Of a DNA stretch of 64,000 nucleotides, positions 54,520 to 64,000 are shown piece after piece. The DNA is from Pseudohongiella sp. GTDB lineage: Bacteria > Pseudomonadota > Gammaproteobacteria > Pseudomonadales > Pseudohongiellaceae. The stretch covers positions 62,001 to 126,000 of the forward strand of contig NZ_DRFV01000015.1 in NCBI RefSeq assembly GCF_011050365.1, in the 5' to 3' direction. The notes beneath the pieces were generated by a model. That model ran no database searches and had not been told where the DNA came from. It saw nothing but the letters and a program-made list of their open reading frames with translations. Every line of letters starts with the position of its first letter. Positions within the stretch are counted from its first letter, which is position 1. The position numbers and the translations under genes were made by a program.

Positions 54520-56847
54520 TTAACGCGGCGGCGGTGGTGCCAGCACCTCCCGGCTGCCATTGGTGCCCATTTCCGTAACCACACCGGCCGCCTCCATGGC
54601 TTCAATCATTCGGGCGGCACGGTTATAACCGATACGCAGTTTGCGTTGCACCGCAGAAATCGACGCCTTGCGTGATTCACAGACGAAAGCGACAGCCTCA
54701 TCGTAAAGCGCATCATCTTCCTCGGCGCCGTCACTGCTGCCACCACCGCCCATGTTCATATCGCGCTCTTCAACGCCCTGGGTGATTTCCTCGATATATA
54801 CAGGTTCACCGCGTGACTTCCAGTCTGCCACCACCCGATGTACTTCCTCATCGCTGACAAAGGCACCATGAACACGTTTGGCGATGCCACCACCGGGCGG
54901 CAGAAACAGCATGTCACCATTGCCCAGCAACTGCTCGGCGCCGCCTTCACCCAGAATCGTGCGCGAGTCGACCTTGGACTGCACCATGAATGACAACCGC
55001 GTGGGGATATTGGCTTTGATCAGACCGGTCAGTACATCCACCGAGGGGCGCTGGGTGGCAAGAATAAGGTGAATACCGGCGGCACGCGCCTTTTGTGCGA
55101 TGCGGGCGATGAGTTCCTCAACTTTTTTGCCCACCACCATCATCATGTCGGCAAGCTCATCGACCACCACAACAATGTTGGGCAACTCTTCCAGCGGAGG
55201 GGCTTCCTGATCGTCCTGCAATGCCATCGGGTCCGGGCGCCAGATGGGATCGATGATGGGCTCACCTGCCTTGATCGCGTCCTGTACCTTCTTGTTATAG
55301 CCGGCCAGGTTGCGCACACCCAATGCTGACATCAGTTTGTAACGCCGTTCCATCTCCGCAACACTCCAGCGCAAGGCGTTGGCAGCGTCCTTCATGTCCG
55401 TTACCACCGGCGTCAACAGATGCGGAATACCATCGTACACAGACAGTTCCAGCATTTTCGGATCGATCATGATCATGCGGACGTGTTCGGGTGTGGACTT
55501 GTACAACAGGCTCAGGATCATGGCGTTGATACCCACCGATTTGCCCGAGCCGGTGGTCCCTGCCACCAGCAAATGCGGCATCTTGGCCAGGTCCACAATC
55601 ACCGGTTTGCCGACAATATCGTGTCCCAGCGCCATACTCAGCGCCGATTGCGCCTTGTCGAACTCAGGCGATGCCAGCACCTGGCTGAGCATGATCATTT
55701 CGCGATGTTCATTGGGGATCTCTATGCCGATAACGGTTTTGCCCGGGATGACTTCGACCACCCGGACGCTGACCACGGCCAGTGAACGCGCCAGATCCCG
55801 ACCCAGGCCGGTAATGCGGCTGGCCTTGATGCCGGGCGCAGGCTGCACTTCAAAGCGGGTAATGACCGGCCCCGGGTTGACTGCGGTGACTTCGATTTCG
55901 ATGCCAAAGTCCTGCAGCTTGAGCTCCAGGAGTTTGGACATGGCTTCCAGTGACTCGGTTGAGTAACCTTTATTGCCGGGGTTCTTGTGCTCGTCCAGCA
56001 GACTGACGGCAGGCAGATCACCCGGTGCGCTATCCGTGAACAACTTGGTTTGCCGCTCTTTTTCGACCCGTTGACTGCGTTGTGGAGGGGTGCTGATCAC
56101 CGGCTCAATGCGCGGCGGTGTGCGCTTCTTGTCTTTCTCGATACGCACATCCAGCGCTTTTTTGCGTTTTTCCACACCCTGGCGCACTTTGGTGTCCTCT
56201 GCGCGCTTTTCCTGCCATGCGCGTAGTGCCTCGGTCGCCAGCGTGGCGCCATTCATGGTCAGATAGCCAATGCGGTCCACCACTTTCAGCCAGGAGATTT
56301 CAAAGGTGACGGTGAGACCAAACAGGAAAATGCTCAGGTACACCAGCGTGCTGCCGAACACGGCCAGAACGGGCACGCTGGCATCAGCCATGGCGGAGCC
56401 GATAAGTCCGCCGGCAGGCCAGGTGCTGTCCTCGGGAATAGAGAAATGCAGGGTCGCGAGCGTACAGGCACCGATCACCAGTAGCACAATGCCCATGGCC
56501 TTGAGCGATACCACCATCCAGGAAAATTCACGATCACGGGCGGAGTCCCGGAACAGGGTGAACACCTTGAAGCCAAGCGCCAGCGGGAAAATATAGGCGA
56601 AATAGCCGAACATGTGCAGGAGTACATCGGCCAGCCATGCGCCCATATTACCGATGGCATTTTCTACCGGATCACCGGAACCGGTGGTGGTGAAACCAGG
56701 ATCCTGCGGTGAGTAGCTGAGCAGCGCCACCAACAGCACCACACCCAGCAAAAACGCGCTGATCAATGCCCCTTCACGCATGATACGTTGCGACAGGCTT
56801 CGTAGCCGGTCATCCGTTACCGCTTTTTGTTTCGACGCATTTTTCAA
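54520..56847 (-). CDS. ftsK: DNA translocase FtsK
   Basis: This 775-residue protein pumps chromosomal DNA at the division septum and activates XerCD at dif. Four to five membrane segments lie in the first 200 residues; a charged linker of about 100 residues is short compared with E. coli FtsK (1,329). The motor follows: Walker A GTTGSGKS at 430-437 (Lys436), Walker [12 protein letters not shown], and [14 protein letters not shown]. The C-terminal gamma winged helix ([21 protein letters not shown]) recognises KOPS. The size is that of the SpoIIIE-like forms common in many bacteria. Confidence 0.96.
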   Translation of the reverse strand: MKNASKQKAVTDDRLRSLSQRIMREGALISAFLLGVVLLVALLSYSPQDPGFTTTGSGDPVENAIGNMGAWLADVLLHMFGYFAYIFPLALGFKVFTLFRDSARDREFSWMVVSLKAMGIVLLVIGACTLATLHFSIPEDSTWPAGGLIGSAMADASVPVLAVFGSTLVYLSIFLFGLTVTFEISWLKVVDRIGYLTMNGATLATEALRAWQEKRAEDTKVRQGVEKRKKALDVRIEKDKKRTPPRIEPVISTPPQRSQRVEKERQTKLFTDSAPGDLPAVSLLDEHKNPGNKGYSTESLEAMSKLLELKLQDFGIEIEVTAVNPGPVITRFEVQPAPGIKASRITGLGRDLARSLAVVSVRVVEVIPGKTVIGIEIPNEHREMIMLSQVLASPEFDKAQSALSMALGHDIVGKPVIVDLAKMPHLLVAGTTGSGKSVGINAMILSLLYKSTPEHVRMIMIDPKMLELSVYDGIPHLLTPVVTDMKDAANALRWSVAEMERRYKLMSALGVRNLAGYNKKVQDAIKAGEPIIDPIWRPDPMALQDDQEAPPLEELPNIVVVVDELADMMMVVGKKVEELIARIAQKARAAGIHLILATQRPSVDVLTGLIKANIPTRLSFMVQSKVDSRTILGEGGAEQLLGNGDMLFLPPGGGIAKRVHGAFVSDEEVHRVVADWKSRGEPVYIEEITQGVEERDMNMGGGGSSDGAEEDDALYDEAVAFVCESRKASISAVQRKLRIGYNRAARMIEAMEAAGVVTEMGTNGSREVLAPPPPR

Positions 56848-57045
56848 AATTTATCAGTCGCCTGCGTAGTTAATCTAAATCTTTTTCAAGGTAAGTGAGC
56901 GCTATCATAATGGATTTGAGCGGTCAGTCAAACAATGGCGTTCCGCATGACAGTCAATCCTGCCCGATGGTTGACCCTGAGCCGCTGGACACCTGATGTT
57001 GAGAATATCACATTGCGCCAGGCCTTGACTGTATCCCTGATCACA

Positions 57046-57060
57046 GCTTGATAATCAAGC
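57046..57060. promoter_or_regulatory. Perfect 15-bp palindrome upstream of trxB
   Basis: GCTTGAT-A-ATCAAGC is a perfect 7-bp inverted repeat around one base, ending 19 bases before the TATAAT at 57080. It overlaps the expected -35 area and may be an operator. No known motif was matched. Confidence 0.4.
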
Positions 57061-57076
57061 ACCCCGCCGCTATTGA

Positions 57077-58102
<1,026 letters not shown>

Positions 58103-58129
58103 ACGTCCCTTTATCGGCATCGGCTTTAC

Positions 58130-58843
58130 ATGAAAACCATCACCTGGTTAGGTACGGACAGCCTGCACTTCCCGCCCGTTGACCAGGCCTTCGACGATCC
58201 GCCGGGGCTGCTTGCCGCCGGCGGTGATCTGCGTCCGGATCGCCTGCTGGCGGCCTATGCGCGCGGCATTTTTCCATGGTATGACGATGACAGCCCGATT
58301 TTGTGGTGGTCACCGGATCCCCGTATGGTATTGCCACCCGATGCTGTTCATGTCTCGCGCAGTCTGGCCAAGCTGATCCGACAGGATCGTTATCGTATTA
58401 CCATGGATACCGCGTTTGCCGATGTCATCGGCCATTGCGCGGGCCTGCGCGCTGACCGGGAAGGCACCTGGATCACAGAGGAAATGCAGGCTGCCTATAG
58501 GGAGTTGCATCGTCTGGGACATGCCCATTCAGTTGAGGTCTGGCAGGCTGATCGGCTGGTCGGTGGTCTGTACGGTATCGCGATGGGGAAACTGTTTTTT
58601 GGTGAATCCATGTTCAGTCTGGCGGCCAGTACCTCAAAAATCGCTTTTGTGGCGCTGGCCAGGCAATTGCAGCAATGGGAGTTTGCCCTGATTGATTGCC
58701 AGATGCCCACTGATCACTTGCAAAGCCTGGGTGCGTGCGAAATGTCGCGAGCTGAATTCCAGGACGTTTTGCAACGCTGGCGTGACGATGAAACGCAACC
58801 AGGACAGTGGACATTTGACAATAACGTGCTGAAAAAACACTAA
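58130..58843 (+). CDS. aat: Leucyl/phenylalanyl-tRNA-protein transferase
   Basis: This 237-residue enzyme adds Leu or Phe to proteins starting with Lys or Arg, marking them for ClpS-ClpAP. Family marks are [85 protein letters not shown] and [19 protein letters not shown]. It is 27 bases after trxB. Its partner genes clpA and clpS are 0.4-3 kb away. The bpt/ate gene often found between aat and infA is absent here. Confidence 0.96.
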   Translation: MKTITWLGTDSLHFPPVDQAFDDPPGLLAAGGDLRPDRLLAAYARGIFPWYDDDSPILWWSPDPRMVLPPDAVHVSRSLAKLIRQDRYRITMDTAFADVIGHCAGLRADREGTWITEEMQAAYRELHRLGHAHSVEVWQADRLVGGLYGIAMGKLFFGESMFSLAASTSKIAFVALARQLQQWEFALIDCQMPTDHLQSLGACEMSRAEFQDVLQRWRDDETQPGQWTFDNNVLKKH

Positions 58844-58847
58844 TGCT

Positions 58848-58876
58848 TTGCCAAATTAGCGTATATCAGGCAAAAT
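58848..58876 (+). promoter_or_regulatory. Promoter of infA
   Basis: TTGCCA at 58848-58853 and CAAAAT at 58871-58876 are spaced by 17 bp, starting just after the aat stop and 36-64 bases before infA. Five and four matches to the sigma-70 consensus and ideal spacing make this a good candidate. Confidence 0.55.
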
Positions 58877-58911
58877 ACGCGCTTATTTTTCGCAGTGAGA
58901 TATTCTTTTAG

Positions 58912-59130
58912 ATGGCTAAAGAAGACCAGATAGAGATGGAAGGCGAAGTGGTAGACACCCTTCCCAACACCATGTTCCGTGTAAAACTGGAAAACGGTCA
59001 TATTGTGACCGCACACATCTCCGGCAAAATGCGTAAGAACTACATCCGTATTCTTACCGGCGACATGGTAAAAGTGGAACTGACACCATACGACCTGACC
59101 AAGGGCCGTATCACCTATCGCGCCCGCTAA
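58912..59130 (+). CDS. infA: Translation initiation factor IF-1
   Basis: This 72-residue S1/OB-fold protein ([20 protein letters not shown], then [20 protein letters not shown], ending ITYRAR) is the complete, normal-length IF-1, which binds the 30S A site during initiation. It has its own promoter ahead and converges on clpA with 77 bases between. Confidence 0.98.
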   Translation: MAKEDQIEMEGEVVDTLPNTMFRVKLENGHIVTAHISGKMRKNYIRILTGDMVKVELTPYDLTKGRITYRAR

Positions 59131-59168
59131 TTCCCCACGGTAGTGCCAGCCAGGCCGTGACTGACGCT

Positions 59169-59193
59169 GGTTCAGCCGACTCTCGACTGAACC
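59169..59193. other. Hairpin between infA and clpA
   Basis: GGTTCAG and CTGAACC form a 7-bp stem with an 11-base loop in the 77-base convergent gap. There is no T run, so it may be a weak two-way end signal. Confidence 0.35.
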
Positions 59194-59207
59194 GGGCATC
59201 AGCGAGT

Positions 59208-61520
59208 TCAGCTATCCGCTGAACTCAGCTCCTTACCTTCCGCTTTCTCCGCCTTGCTGCGAATCTCCAGCTCGACCTCGTTGTTGCGGATGGAGACCAT
59301 AGCTTCACCGCCGTTGCTCAGTCGGCCAAACAGAATTTCCTCGGCCAGTGCCTTCTTCAGTTTTTCCTGAATCAGACGGCCCATGGGGCGTGCGCCCATA
59401 GCCGGACTGTAACCGTGCTCGGCAAACCACTCGCGCGCACTTTCGTCCACGTGCAATGTCACTTTCTTACTGTCGAGCTGTACCTGCAGTTCAACCAGGA
59501 ACTTGTCCACCACTGTACGGATGGTTTCCACGTTAAGCGGACCGAATTGCACCACCGCATCAAGCCGGTTGCGGAATTCCGGGGTGAAGCTCTTTTTGAT
59601 GACTTCCATACCGTCAGTGCTGTGATCCTGGTGCGTGAAACCAATGGACGCTCGCGACATCTCCTGCGCGCCGGCGTTGGTGGTCATGATCAGGATGACA
59701 TTACGGAAATCCGCTTTACGCCCGTTGTTATCGGTCAGCGTGCCATGATCCATAACCTGAAGCAGAATATTAAACACGTCCGGATGCGCTTTTTCGATCT
59801 CATCGAGCAGCAATACACAATGCGGATGTTTATTGACCGCCTCGGTCAGCAGGCCGCCCTGATCAAAGCCGACGTAACCAGGTGGCGCCCCGATCAGGCG
59901 CGACACTGTATGACGCTCCATATATTCCGACATATCAAAGCGCAGCAGTTCAATGCCCATGATGCGGGCAAGCTGACGACTGACCTCGGTTTTACCGACA
60001 CCCGTCGGCCCCGAGAACAGATAGGAACCAATGGGTTTGTCCGGGGTGTTCAGGCCGGCACGCGACAGTTTGATGGCTGTCGCCAGTGAACCGATGGCTT
60101 CATCCTGGCCAAACACGACCATTTTCAGGTTGGCTTCCAGGGTTTTCAGATTCTCCACGTCGGAGCTGGTGACATGTTGCGGCGGAATTCGGGCGATGGA
60201 GGCCACCACCTTTTCCATGTCCGTCGCCTGAATCAGTTTCTTGCGGCGGCTTTCGGGCAACAGGCGTTGCCATGCACCGGCTTCGTCAATGACATCGATG
60301 GCCTTGTCTGGCATGAACCTGTCATTGATATAACGACCTGCCAGCTCCGAGGCGGCGCGCAACGCATTATCGCTGTAACGCAATTTATGATGCTCTTCAA
60401 AGCGTGACTTCAGGCCTTTGAGAATCTTATAGGTGGTTTCGACATCAGGCTCTTCCACATCAATTTTCTGGAAACGACGCGATAAGGCGCGATCTTTCTC
60501 AAAGATACCGCGATATTCCTGATACGTGGTCGATCCGACGCAACGCAAATCGCCTGACGTGAGGATAGGTTTGAGCAGGTTGGAGGCATCCATGACACCC
60601 CCGGAAGCCGCGCCGGCACCAATGATGGTGTGAATTTCATCAATAAAAAGCACGGACTCAGGCTTCTTCTTCAGCTCAGCCAGCAAGGTCTTGAAGCGTT
60701 TTTCGAAATCACCACGGTACTTGGTGCCAGCCAGCAGCGCACCCAGGTCCAGCGAATAGATGACACTGCCTTTTAATATATCCGGCACCTGATCTTCCAC
60801 GATCAGACGCGCCAGGCCCTCGATAACCGCAGTCTTGCCGACGCCGGATTCACCGACCAGCAACGGGTTGTTCTTGCGCCGACGGCACAACACCTGGATA
60901 ACGCGGGTCACTTCCTTTTCGCGTCCGATCAGCGGGTCAATTTTACCCTGGCGCGCCATTTCGTTGAGGTTGGTGGCATAGGTTTCCAGCGCGCTGGCAG
61001 ATCCGGCATGGTCTTCGTCGCCGTCAATACCTTCCTGCTGCTGGCCTTCCTGGGCGCCCTCTCCCGCACTGCCGTCGCCGGCCGCATGGCGGCTGATACC
61101 ATGGCTGATGTAGTTCACTACATCCAGGCGCGCGATGTCCTGTTGGCCGAGCAGATACACAGCCTGACTTTCCTGTTCGCTAAAGATAGCCACCAGCACG
61201 TTGGCGCCGCTGACCTCCTGGCGACCGGAAGACTGCACATGGAATACGGCACGCTGCAGCACGCGCTGGAAGCCCAGTGTCGGTTGCGTTTCGCGCTCGG
61301 TTTCTTCGTCCGGCACCACGGGTGTAGTGCTGTCGATATAATCCACCAGATTGGCCCGCAAGCGGGCAAGATCTGCGCCGCAGTGCAACAGCACATCGAC
61401 TGCCACATCATTATCGAGCAAGGCCAGTAGTAAATGCTCAACGGTCATGTATTCATGACGCCTGCCACGAGCGCTGGAAAAAGCACTGTTCAGGGTTACT
61501 TCCAAATCCCGACTTAACAT
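59208..61520 (-). CDS. clpA: ATP-dependent Clp protease ATP-binding subunit ClpA
   Basis: This 770-residue AAA+ unfoldase feeds ClpP. The N domain (about residues 1-145; [19 protein letters not shown]) binds ClpS. The linker after it carries an acidic/Gln-rich stretch ([18 protein letters not shown]). Module 1 has [26 protein letters not shown] and module 2 has [18 protein letters not shown]. The ClpP-docking loop Ile626-Gly627-Phe628 lies in [15 protein letters not shown], where E. coli ClpA has IGL. Length is close to E. coli (758). ClpS is encoded upstream on the same strand. Confidence 0.97.
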   Translation of the reverse strand: MLSRDLEVTLNSAFSSARGRRHEYMTVEHLLLALLDNDVAVDVLLHCGADLARLRANLVDYIDSTTPVVPDEETERETQPTLGFQRVLQRAVFHVQSSGRQEVSGANVLVAIFSEQESQAVYLLGQQDIARLDVVNYISHGISRHAAGDGSAGEGAQEGQQQEGIDGDEDHAGSASALETYATNLNEMARQGKIDPLIGREKEVTRVIQVLCRRRKNNPLLVGESGVGKTAVIEGLARLIVEDQVPDILKGSVIYSLDLGALLAGTKYRGDFEKRFKTLLAELKKKPESVLFIDEIHTIIGAGAASGGVMDASNLLKPILTSGDLRCVGSTTYQEYRGIFEKDRALSRRFQKIDVEEPDVETTYKILKGLKSRFEEHHKLRYSDNALRAASELAGRYINDRFMPDKAIDVIDEAGAWQRLLPESRRKKLIQATDMEKVVASIARIPPQHVTSSDVENLKTLEANLKMVVFGQDEAIGSLATAIKLSRAGLNTPDKPIGSYLFSGPTGVGKTEVSRQLARIMGIELLRFDMSEYMERHTVSRLIGAPPGYVGFDQGGLLTEAVNKHPHCVLLLDEIEKAHPDVFNILLQVMDHGTLTDNNGRKADFRNVILIMTTNAGAQEMSRASIGFTHQDHSTDGMEVIKKSFTPEFRNRLDAVVQFGPLNVETIRTVVDKFLVELQVQLDSKKVTLHVDESAREWFAEHGYSPAMGARPMGRLIQEKLKKALAEEILFGRLSNGGEAMVSIRNNEVELEIRSKAEKAEGKELSSADS

Positions 61521-61584
61521 CGCTTAGTTCTCCCCGGCGATACAATCAACGAACGCCTGATAATCAGCATAAGCCCAACTGAAC

Positions 61585-61920
61585 TCACTGATCAACCTCA
61601 ACGTGACACAGCAAAGGCTGATTGTTCTCTCGCGAAAAATCATTGACCTGCTGTGCTTTGGTTTCTGCGACATCCCTGCTGAATACGCCACACACGGCTT
61701 TCCCTTCGGTGTGGATCTTGAGCATGATCTGAGTGGCTTTTTCTGTCGGCATATGGAAAAACTCAACCAGAATAACCACGACAAAGTCCATGGGTGTGTA
61801 GTCATCATTGAAAATGAGGACTTTGTACAGCGGTGGTTTGGCCAGTTTGGGTTTACTGGCGGCGGTCGCCAGATCGCCTTCGCGGCCATCATCCGGCTTA
61901 TTAAACTTCTCGTCGGACAT
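61585..61920 (-). CDS. clpS: ClpA adaptor ClpS
   Basis: This 111-residue adaptor delivers N-degron substrates to ClpAP. The core begins [29 protein letters not shown], holding the Asn-Asp-Asp substrate pocket, followed by [34 protein letters not shown]. The N-terminal tail of about 28 residues is polar. The start at 61920 is chosen from the family; the frame to 62022 includes intergenic sequence. It is 64 bases ahead of clpA. Confidence 0.96.
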   Translation of the reverse strand: MSDEKFNKPDDGREGDLATAASKPKLAKPPLYKVLIFNDDYTPMDFVVVILVEFFHMPTEKATQIMLKIHTEGKAVCGVFSRDVAETKAQQVNDFSRENNQPLLCHVEVDQ

Positions 61921-62149
61921 AGTGTTTACTACCAATTCACGGCTAACGTGTGTGTTATATGGGGACGGTTGCAGGTTATCACAAGCCACTTTAGTGTACT
62001 GCGTGATTACAACCTGTTGCAATTAGACAAAAATGGTGAATAATACGCTTTGACAGGGACGGCAAAAACCGTTAAGGATAACACTTGGGTCAAAGAACCC
62101 GACGTGTACGACAATTAAAATAAAATTATACGTAGAACGGAGTATTACA

Positions 62150-62371
62150 ATGGCTACGGGGCAAGTAAAGTGGTTTAACAACGCAAAGGGTTTTGGTTTC
62201 ATTCTGCCGGATGACGGTGGTAGCGACCTGTTCGCACACTATTCAGCTATCGGAATGGACGGCTACAAAACACTCAAAGCGGGACAGCCCGTTGAATTCG
62301 AAACTCTGCAGGGACCCAAAGGATTGCACGCAACCAATATCAGGCCCGCTGAACAGCAACAGCAAGCCTGA
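62150..62371 (+). CDS. cspD: Cold-shock-domain protein CspD
   Basis: This 73-residue protein has the cold-shock fold with RNP1 (KGFGFI) and RNP2 (LFAHYS) motifs, starting [20 protein letters not shown]. Its position divergent from clpS-clpA is the standard location of cspD, whose E. coli product inhibits replication in stationary phase. The Gln-rich tail is typical. The aromatic His/Tyr change (HYSAI where many Csp proteins have HFSAI) is the CspD form. Confidence 0.95.
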   Translation: MATGQVKWFNNAKGFGFILPDDGGSDLFAHYSAIGMDGYKTLKAGQPVEFETLQGPKGLHATNIRPAEQQQQA

Positions 62372-62421
62372 GCTTCAGGGTCTAACGGCAGCATTAATGA
62401 TGCTGATAGCGGCGTCAGGGG

Positions 62422-62456
62422 CGGCGGTAACCAGATACAGTGGTTATCGCCGTTTT
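62422..62456 (+). terminator. Rho-independent terminator after cspD
   Basis: CGGCGGTAACCA and TGGTTATCGCCG form a 12-bp stem with one G-T wobble around a 7-base loop (62434-62440), followed by TTTT. It lies 51 bases after the cspD stop. Confidence 0.8.
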
Positions 62457-62524
62457 GCATTCTGTCCGGGGTGTTGCAAGAGCGGCGTGCATGCAGGACG
62501 TCCAATTCAGCTATAATACGCCAC

Positions 62525-63094
62525 ATGCCGCAACTCATACTGTTCAATAAACCATTCAATGTGCTGTCGCAATTCACCGGTGCTGCGCCCGAGGAAACCC
62601 TCGCCCACTATCTGCAGGCGCCCGGGTTTTATCCGGCGGGACGACTGGACAAGGATTCCGAAGGTCTGTTGCTGCTGACCGATTGCGGCGAAACCCAGCA
62701 ACGAATCAGCAACCCAAAACACAAACTTGGCAAGATCTATTGGTCCCAGGTCGAAGGTCTGGTGTCAGATGAGGCACTACAGAGGCTGCAGCAGGGGGTA
62801 AAGCTAAAGGATGGGCGCAGTCGTCCGGCAGGGGCCCAAATCTTGTCGGACCCTGAGGTTAATGCGCAAATCTGGTCGCGCATGCCACCCATCCGTGAAC
62901 GCAAACTGATTCCAACATCCTGGCTGGCGCTAACCTTGTACGAAGGACGCAATCGGCAGGTTCGCAGGATGACAGCAGCCGTCGGTTGCCCGACCTTGCG
63001 CCTGATCCGTCAGAGTATCGGCGACTGGCAGCTTGGGGATCTGCAGCCGGGTGATTACCGGATCCTCACCCTGCCCCCACGCTGGTGGCAATGA
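62525..63094 (+). CDS. rluE: 23S rRNA pseudouridine synthase, RluE type
   Basis: This 189-residue enzyme of the RsuA/RluB/E/F family has the motif I/II pattern PGFYPAGRLDKDSEGLLLLTDCGE, in which the catalytic Asp is the one in GRLD. It also has TLYEGRNRQVRRMTAAVGCPTLRLIRQSIG near the end. It lacks the N-terminal S4 domain, as E. coli RluE does, which modifies U2457. The start is ATG 62525; the frame opening at 62471 lies in the cspD terminator region. It converges on moaE with 6 bases between. Confidence 0.92.
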   Translation: MPQLILFNKPFNVLSQFTGAAPEETLAHYLQAPGFYPAGRLDKDSEGLLLLTDCGETQQRISNPKHKLGKIYWSQVEGLVSDEALQRLQQGVKLKDGRSRPAGAQILSDPEVNAQIWSRMPPIRERKLIPTSWLALTLYEGRNRQVRRMTAAVGCPTLRLIRQSIGDWQLGDLQPGDYRILTLPPRWWQ

Positions 63095-63100
63095 CATCGG

Positions 63101-63583
63101 CTATTCCGCGCCCTGTTTGTTTTGCCAGCGCGCCGCGGCCTCATGATCAGAGGTCCGGCTGTCGACCCAGAAATTCTGCGTCCCGGTGACCTGCTTCTTC
63201 CAGAACGGCGCCGACGTCTTGAGATAGTCCATGATGAAATGAGCCGCCTCAAACGCTGCTTCCCGGTGCGAGCTGGCTGTCGCTACCAGGACTATCTGAT
63301 CCCCCGGCTGCAGTGTTCCCACGCGATGAATAATGCGACACACAGACAGCGGCCAGCGATCCGCGGCCTGTTCGGCAATGTCCTGCAAGGCCTTTTCTGT
63401 CATGCCCGGGTAGTGCTCCAGTGTCAGGCTCTGTTCTGCACTGCCGCTGTCCTGCAGCTCACGCACCAGGCCGCTGAAAATTGTTACCGCGCCGGGATTG
63501 TCTGCCTTGTCCCGGACCGAGGCATACTCCGTTGCCAGATCAAAGTCCTGCGGCTGCACATCTACACGTATCATGGTGGCCAT
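63101..63583 (-). CDS. moaE: Molybdopterin synthase catalytic subunit MoaE
   Basis: This 160-residue protein adds sulfur from MoaD to precursor Z. Marks are ATIFSGLVRE-type GAVTIFSGLVRELQ, LTLEHYPGMTEKALQDIAEQA, RIIHRVGTLQPGDQIVLVATASSHREAAFEAAHFIMDYLKTSAPFWKKQ, with the active-site Lys residues in the last part. ATG 63583 has GGGGG ahead; ATG 63574 is an alternative. It starts 2 bases after moaD. Confidence 0.96.
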   Translation of the reverse strand: MATMIRVDVQPQDFDLATEYASVRDKADNPGAVTIFSGLVRELQDSGSAEQSLTLEHYPGMTEKALQDIAEQAADRWPLSVCRIIHRVGTLQPGDQIVLVATASSHREAAFEAAHFIMDYLKTSAPFWKKQVTGTQNFWVDSRTSDHEAAARWQNKQGAE

Positions 63584-63585
63584 TG

Positions 63586-63837
63586 TCAGCCCCCTGTCAT
63601 CGGCGGGAAGAACGCAATCTCTTCATTCCCTGTCAGTGTCTGATCACGGTCAGCAACCGCCTGATTGACCGCGACAAGTATCCGGTTGCGATCTTCCAGC
63701 AACGGCCATGCGCCGCCGCGCGCGCTCAGCATGGCAATCAGGTCGGCCACGGTACTGATCTGCGCTGCCTGTTCGATGGTTTCGCTGTCGCGGCCAAGTG
63801 CTTCCCGCACACTGGCAAAATAGTGAATGCTAAGCAT
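63586..63837 (-). CDS. moaD: Molybdopterin synthase sulfur carrier subunit MoaD
   Basis: This 83-residue ubiquitin-like protein ends in the Gly-Gly needed for thiocarboxylation (EEIAFFPPMTGG). The N terminus MLSIHYFASVREALGRDSE is typical. It lies between moaC and moaE in the usual order moaC-moaD-moaE, with gaps of 5 and 2 bases. Confidence 0.96.
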   Translation of the reverse strand: MLSIHYFASVREALGRDSETIEQAAQISTVADLIAMLSARGGAWPLLEDRNRILVAVNQAVADRDQTLTGNEEIAFFPPMTGG

Positions 63838-63842
63838 AATGT

Positions 63843-64000
63843 TTAGTCTGCCTTTCTCTGATAATCACCTGATTTTCCGCCTTTTTTCTCAAGCACGCGG
63901 ATATTGCTGATGACCATGTTCTTGTCTACTGCCTTACACATATCGTATATGGTCAGTGCGGCCACCGACACCGCTGTCAGCGCTTCCATCTCAACGCCTG
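63843..64000 (-). CDS. moaC: Cyclic pyranopterin monophosphate synthase MoaC, C-terminal part (cut by window edge)
   Basis: The minus strand reads [20 protein letters not shown], then [26 protein letters not shown], and a stop at 63843-63845. This is the C terminus of MoaC, with the family's TGVEMEAL and DMCKAVDK motifs. Only about 52 codons are inside the window; the N-terminal two thirds lies to the right. MoaC works with MoaA to make cyclic pyranopterin monophosphate. Confidence 0.95.
   Translation of the reverse strand, partial: GVEMEALTAVSVAALTIYDMCKAVDKNMVISNIRVLEKKGGKSGDYQRKAD

Noticed and set aside
62050-62078. Sigma-70 promoter for cspD from the TTGACA at 62050
   Set aside because: At 16-18 bp spacing the -10 region is TAAGGA-like, a poor match, so the promoter could not be supported.

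Overview
This window reads as chromosome of a moderately GC-rich gammaproteobacterium, probably a free-living marine or aquatic heterotroph. The evidence is gene content and order: serS-crcB-rarA-lolA-ftsK next to trxB-aat-infA and clpA-clpS-cspD, yccA-tusDCBE, and a zwf-pgl-edd-eda operon. I cannot fix the genus. No phage, insertion sequence or CRISPR array is visible; the only recombination gene is an intact, solitary tyrosine recombinase.

Layout. 1-2.5 kb: a TetR-controlled RND efflux operon whose pump gene runs off the left edge. 2.5-10.6 kb: a MscS-type channel, the tyrosine recombinase, tail-specific protease Prc, a secreted DUF3089 hydrolase and an NhaC antiporter. 10.6-16.5 kb: a secreted PI-PLC-like protein facing the complete Entner-Doudoroff operon. 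16.5-19.5 kb: a TonB-dependent receptor with metal-binding acidic/His loops and a Zur-like dyad, then a DUF2058 gene. 19.5-24 kb: an MFS transporter and a class D beta-lactamase converging on a BlaI/BlaR1-like pair whose M56 protease ends in a TonB domain. 24-34.7 kb: an M20 peptidase, L-serine dehydratase, and a catabolic run of two aminotransferases, an amidase, a hydroxyacid dehydrogenase, an isopropylmalate/tartrate-type dehydrogenase and a semialdehyde dehydrogenase. 35-40.1 kb: poorly characterised envelope genes (a TonB-like anchored protein, a transglutaminase-like repeat protein, a dynamin-like GTPase, a small membrane protein). 40.3-40.8 kb: tRNA-Ser(UGA) followed by exact-period 191-bp repeats, each carrying a copy of the tRNA 3' end. 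41-49.2 kb: yccA, tusDCBE, purC, rraA, a RIO kinase, a MATE pump, an ACR3-like carrier and a CDF exporter. 49.2-64 kb: conserved housekeeping genes ending in moaE, moaD and the tail of moaC.

Several sets act together. zwf, pgl, edd and eda convert glucose-6-phosphate to pyruvate and glyceraldehyde-3-phosphate. TusBCD and TusE relay sulfur for tRNA 2-thiouridine. LolA, FtsK and Prc serve envelope and division. ClpA and ClpS, together with Aat, form the leucine branch of the N-degron pathway. MoaC, MoaD and MoaE make molybdopterin. The least ordinary parts are the tRNA-Ser repeat array, which resembles the E. coli tyrT/rtT arrangement, the beta-lactamase/BlaI/BlaR1-TonB locus, the metal-binding receptor, and the envelope cluster at 35-40 kb.

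All calls come from reading the sequence and translated frames by eye; no database search or folding program was run. Where a start differs from the longest open frame, the reason is given.
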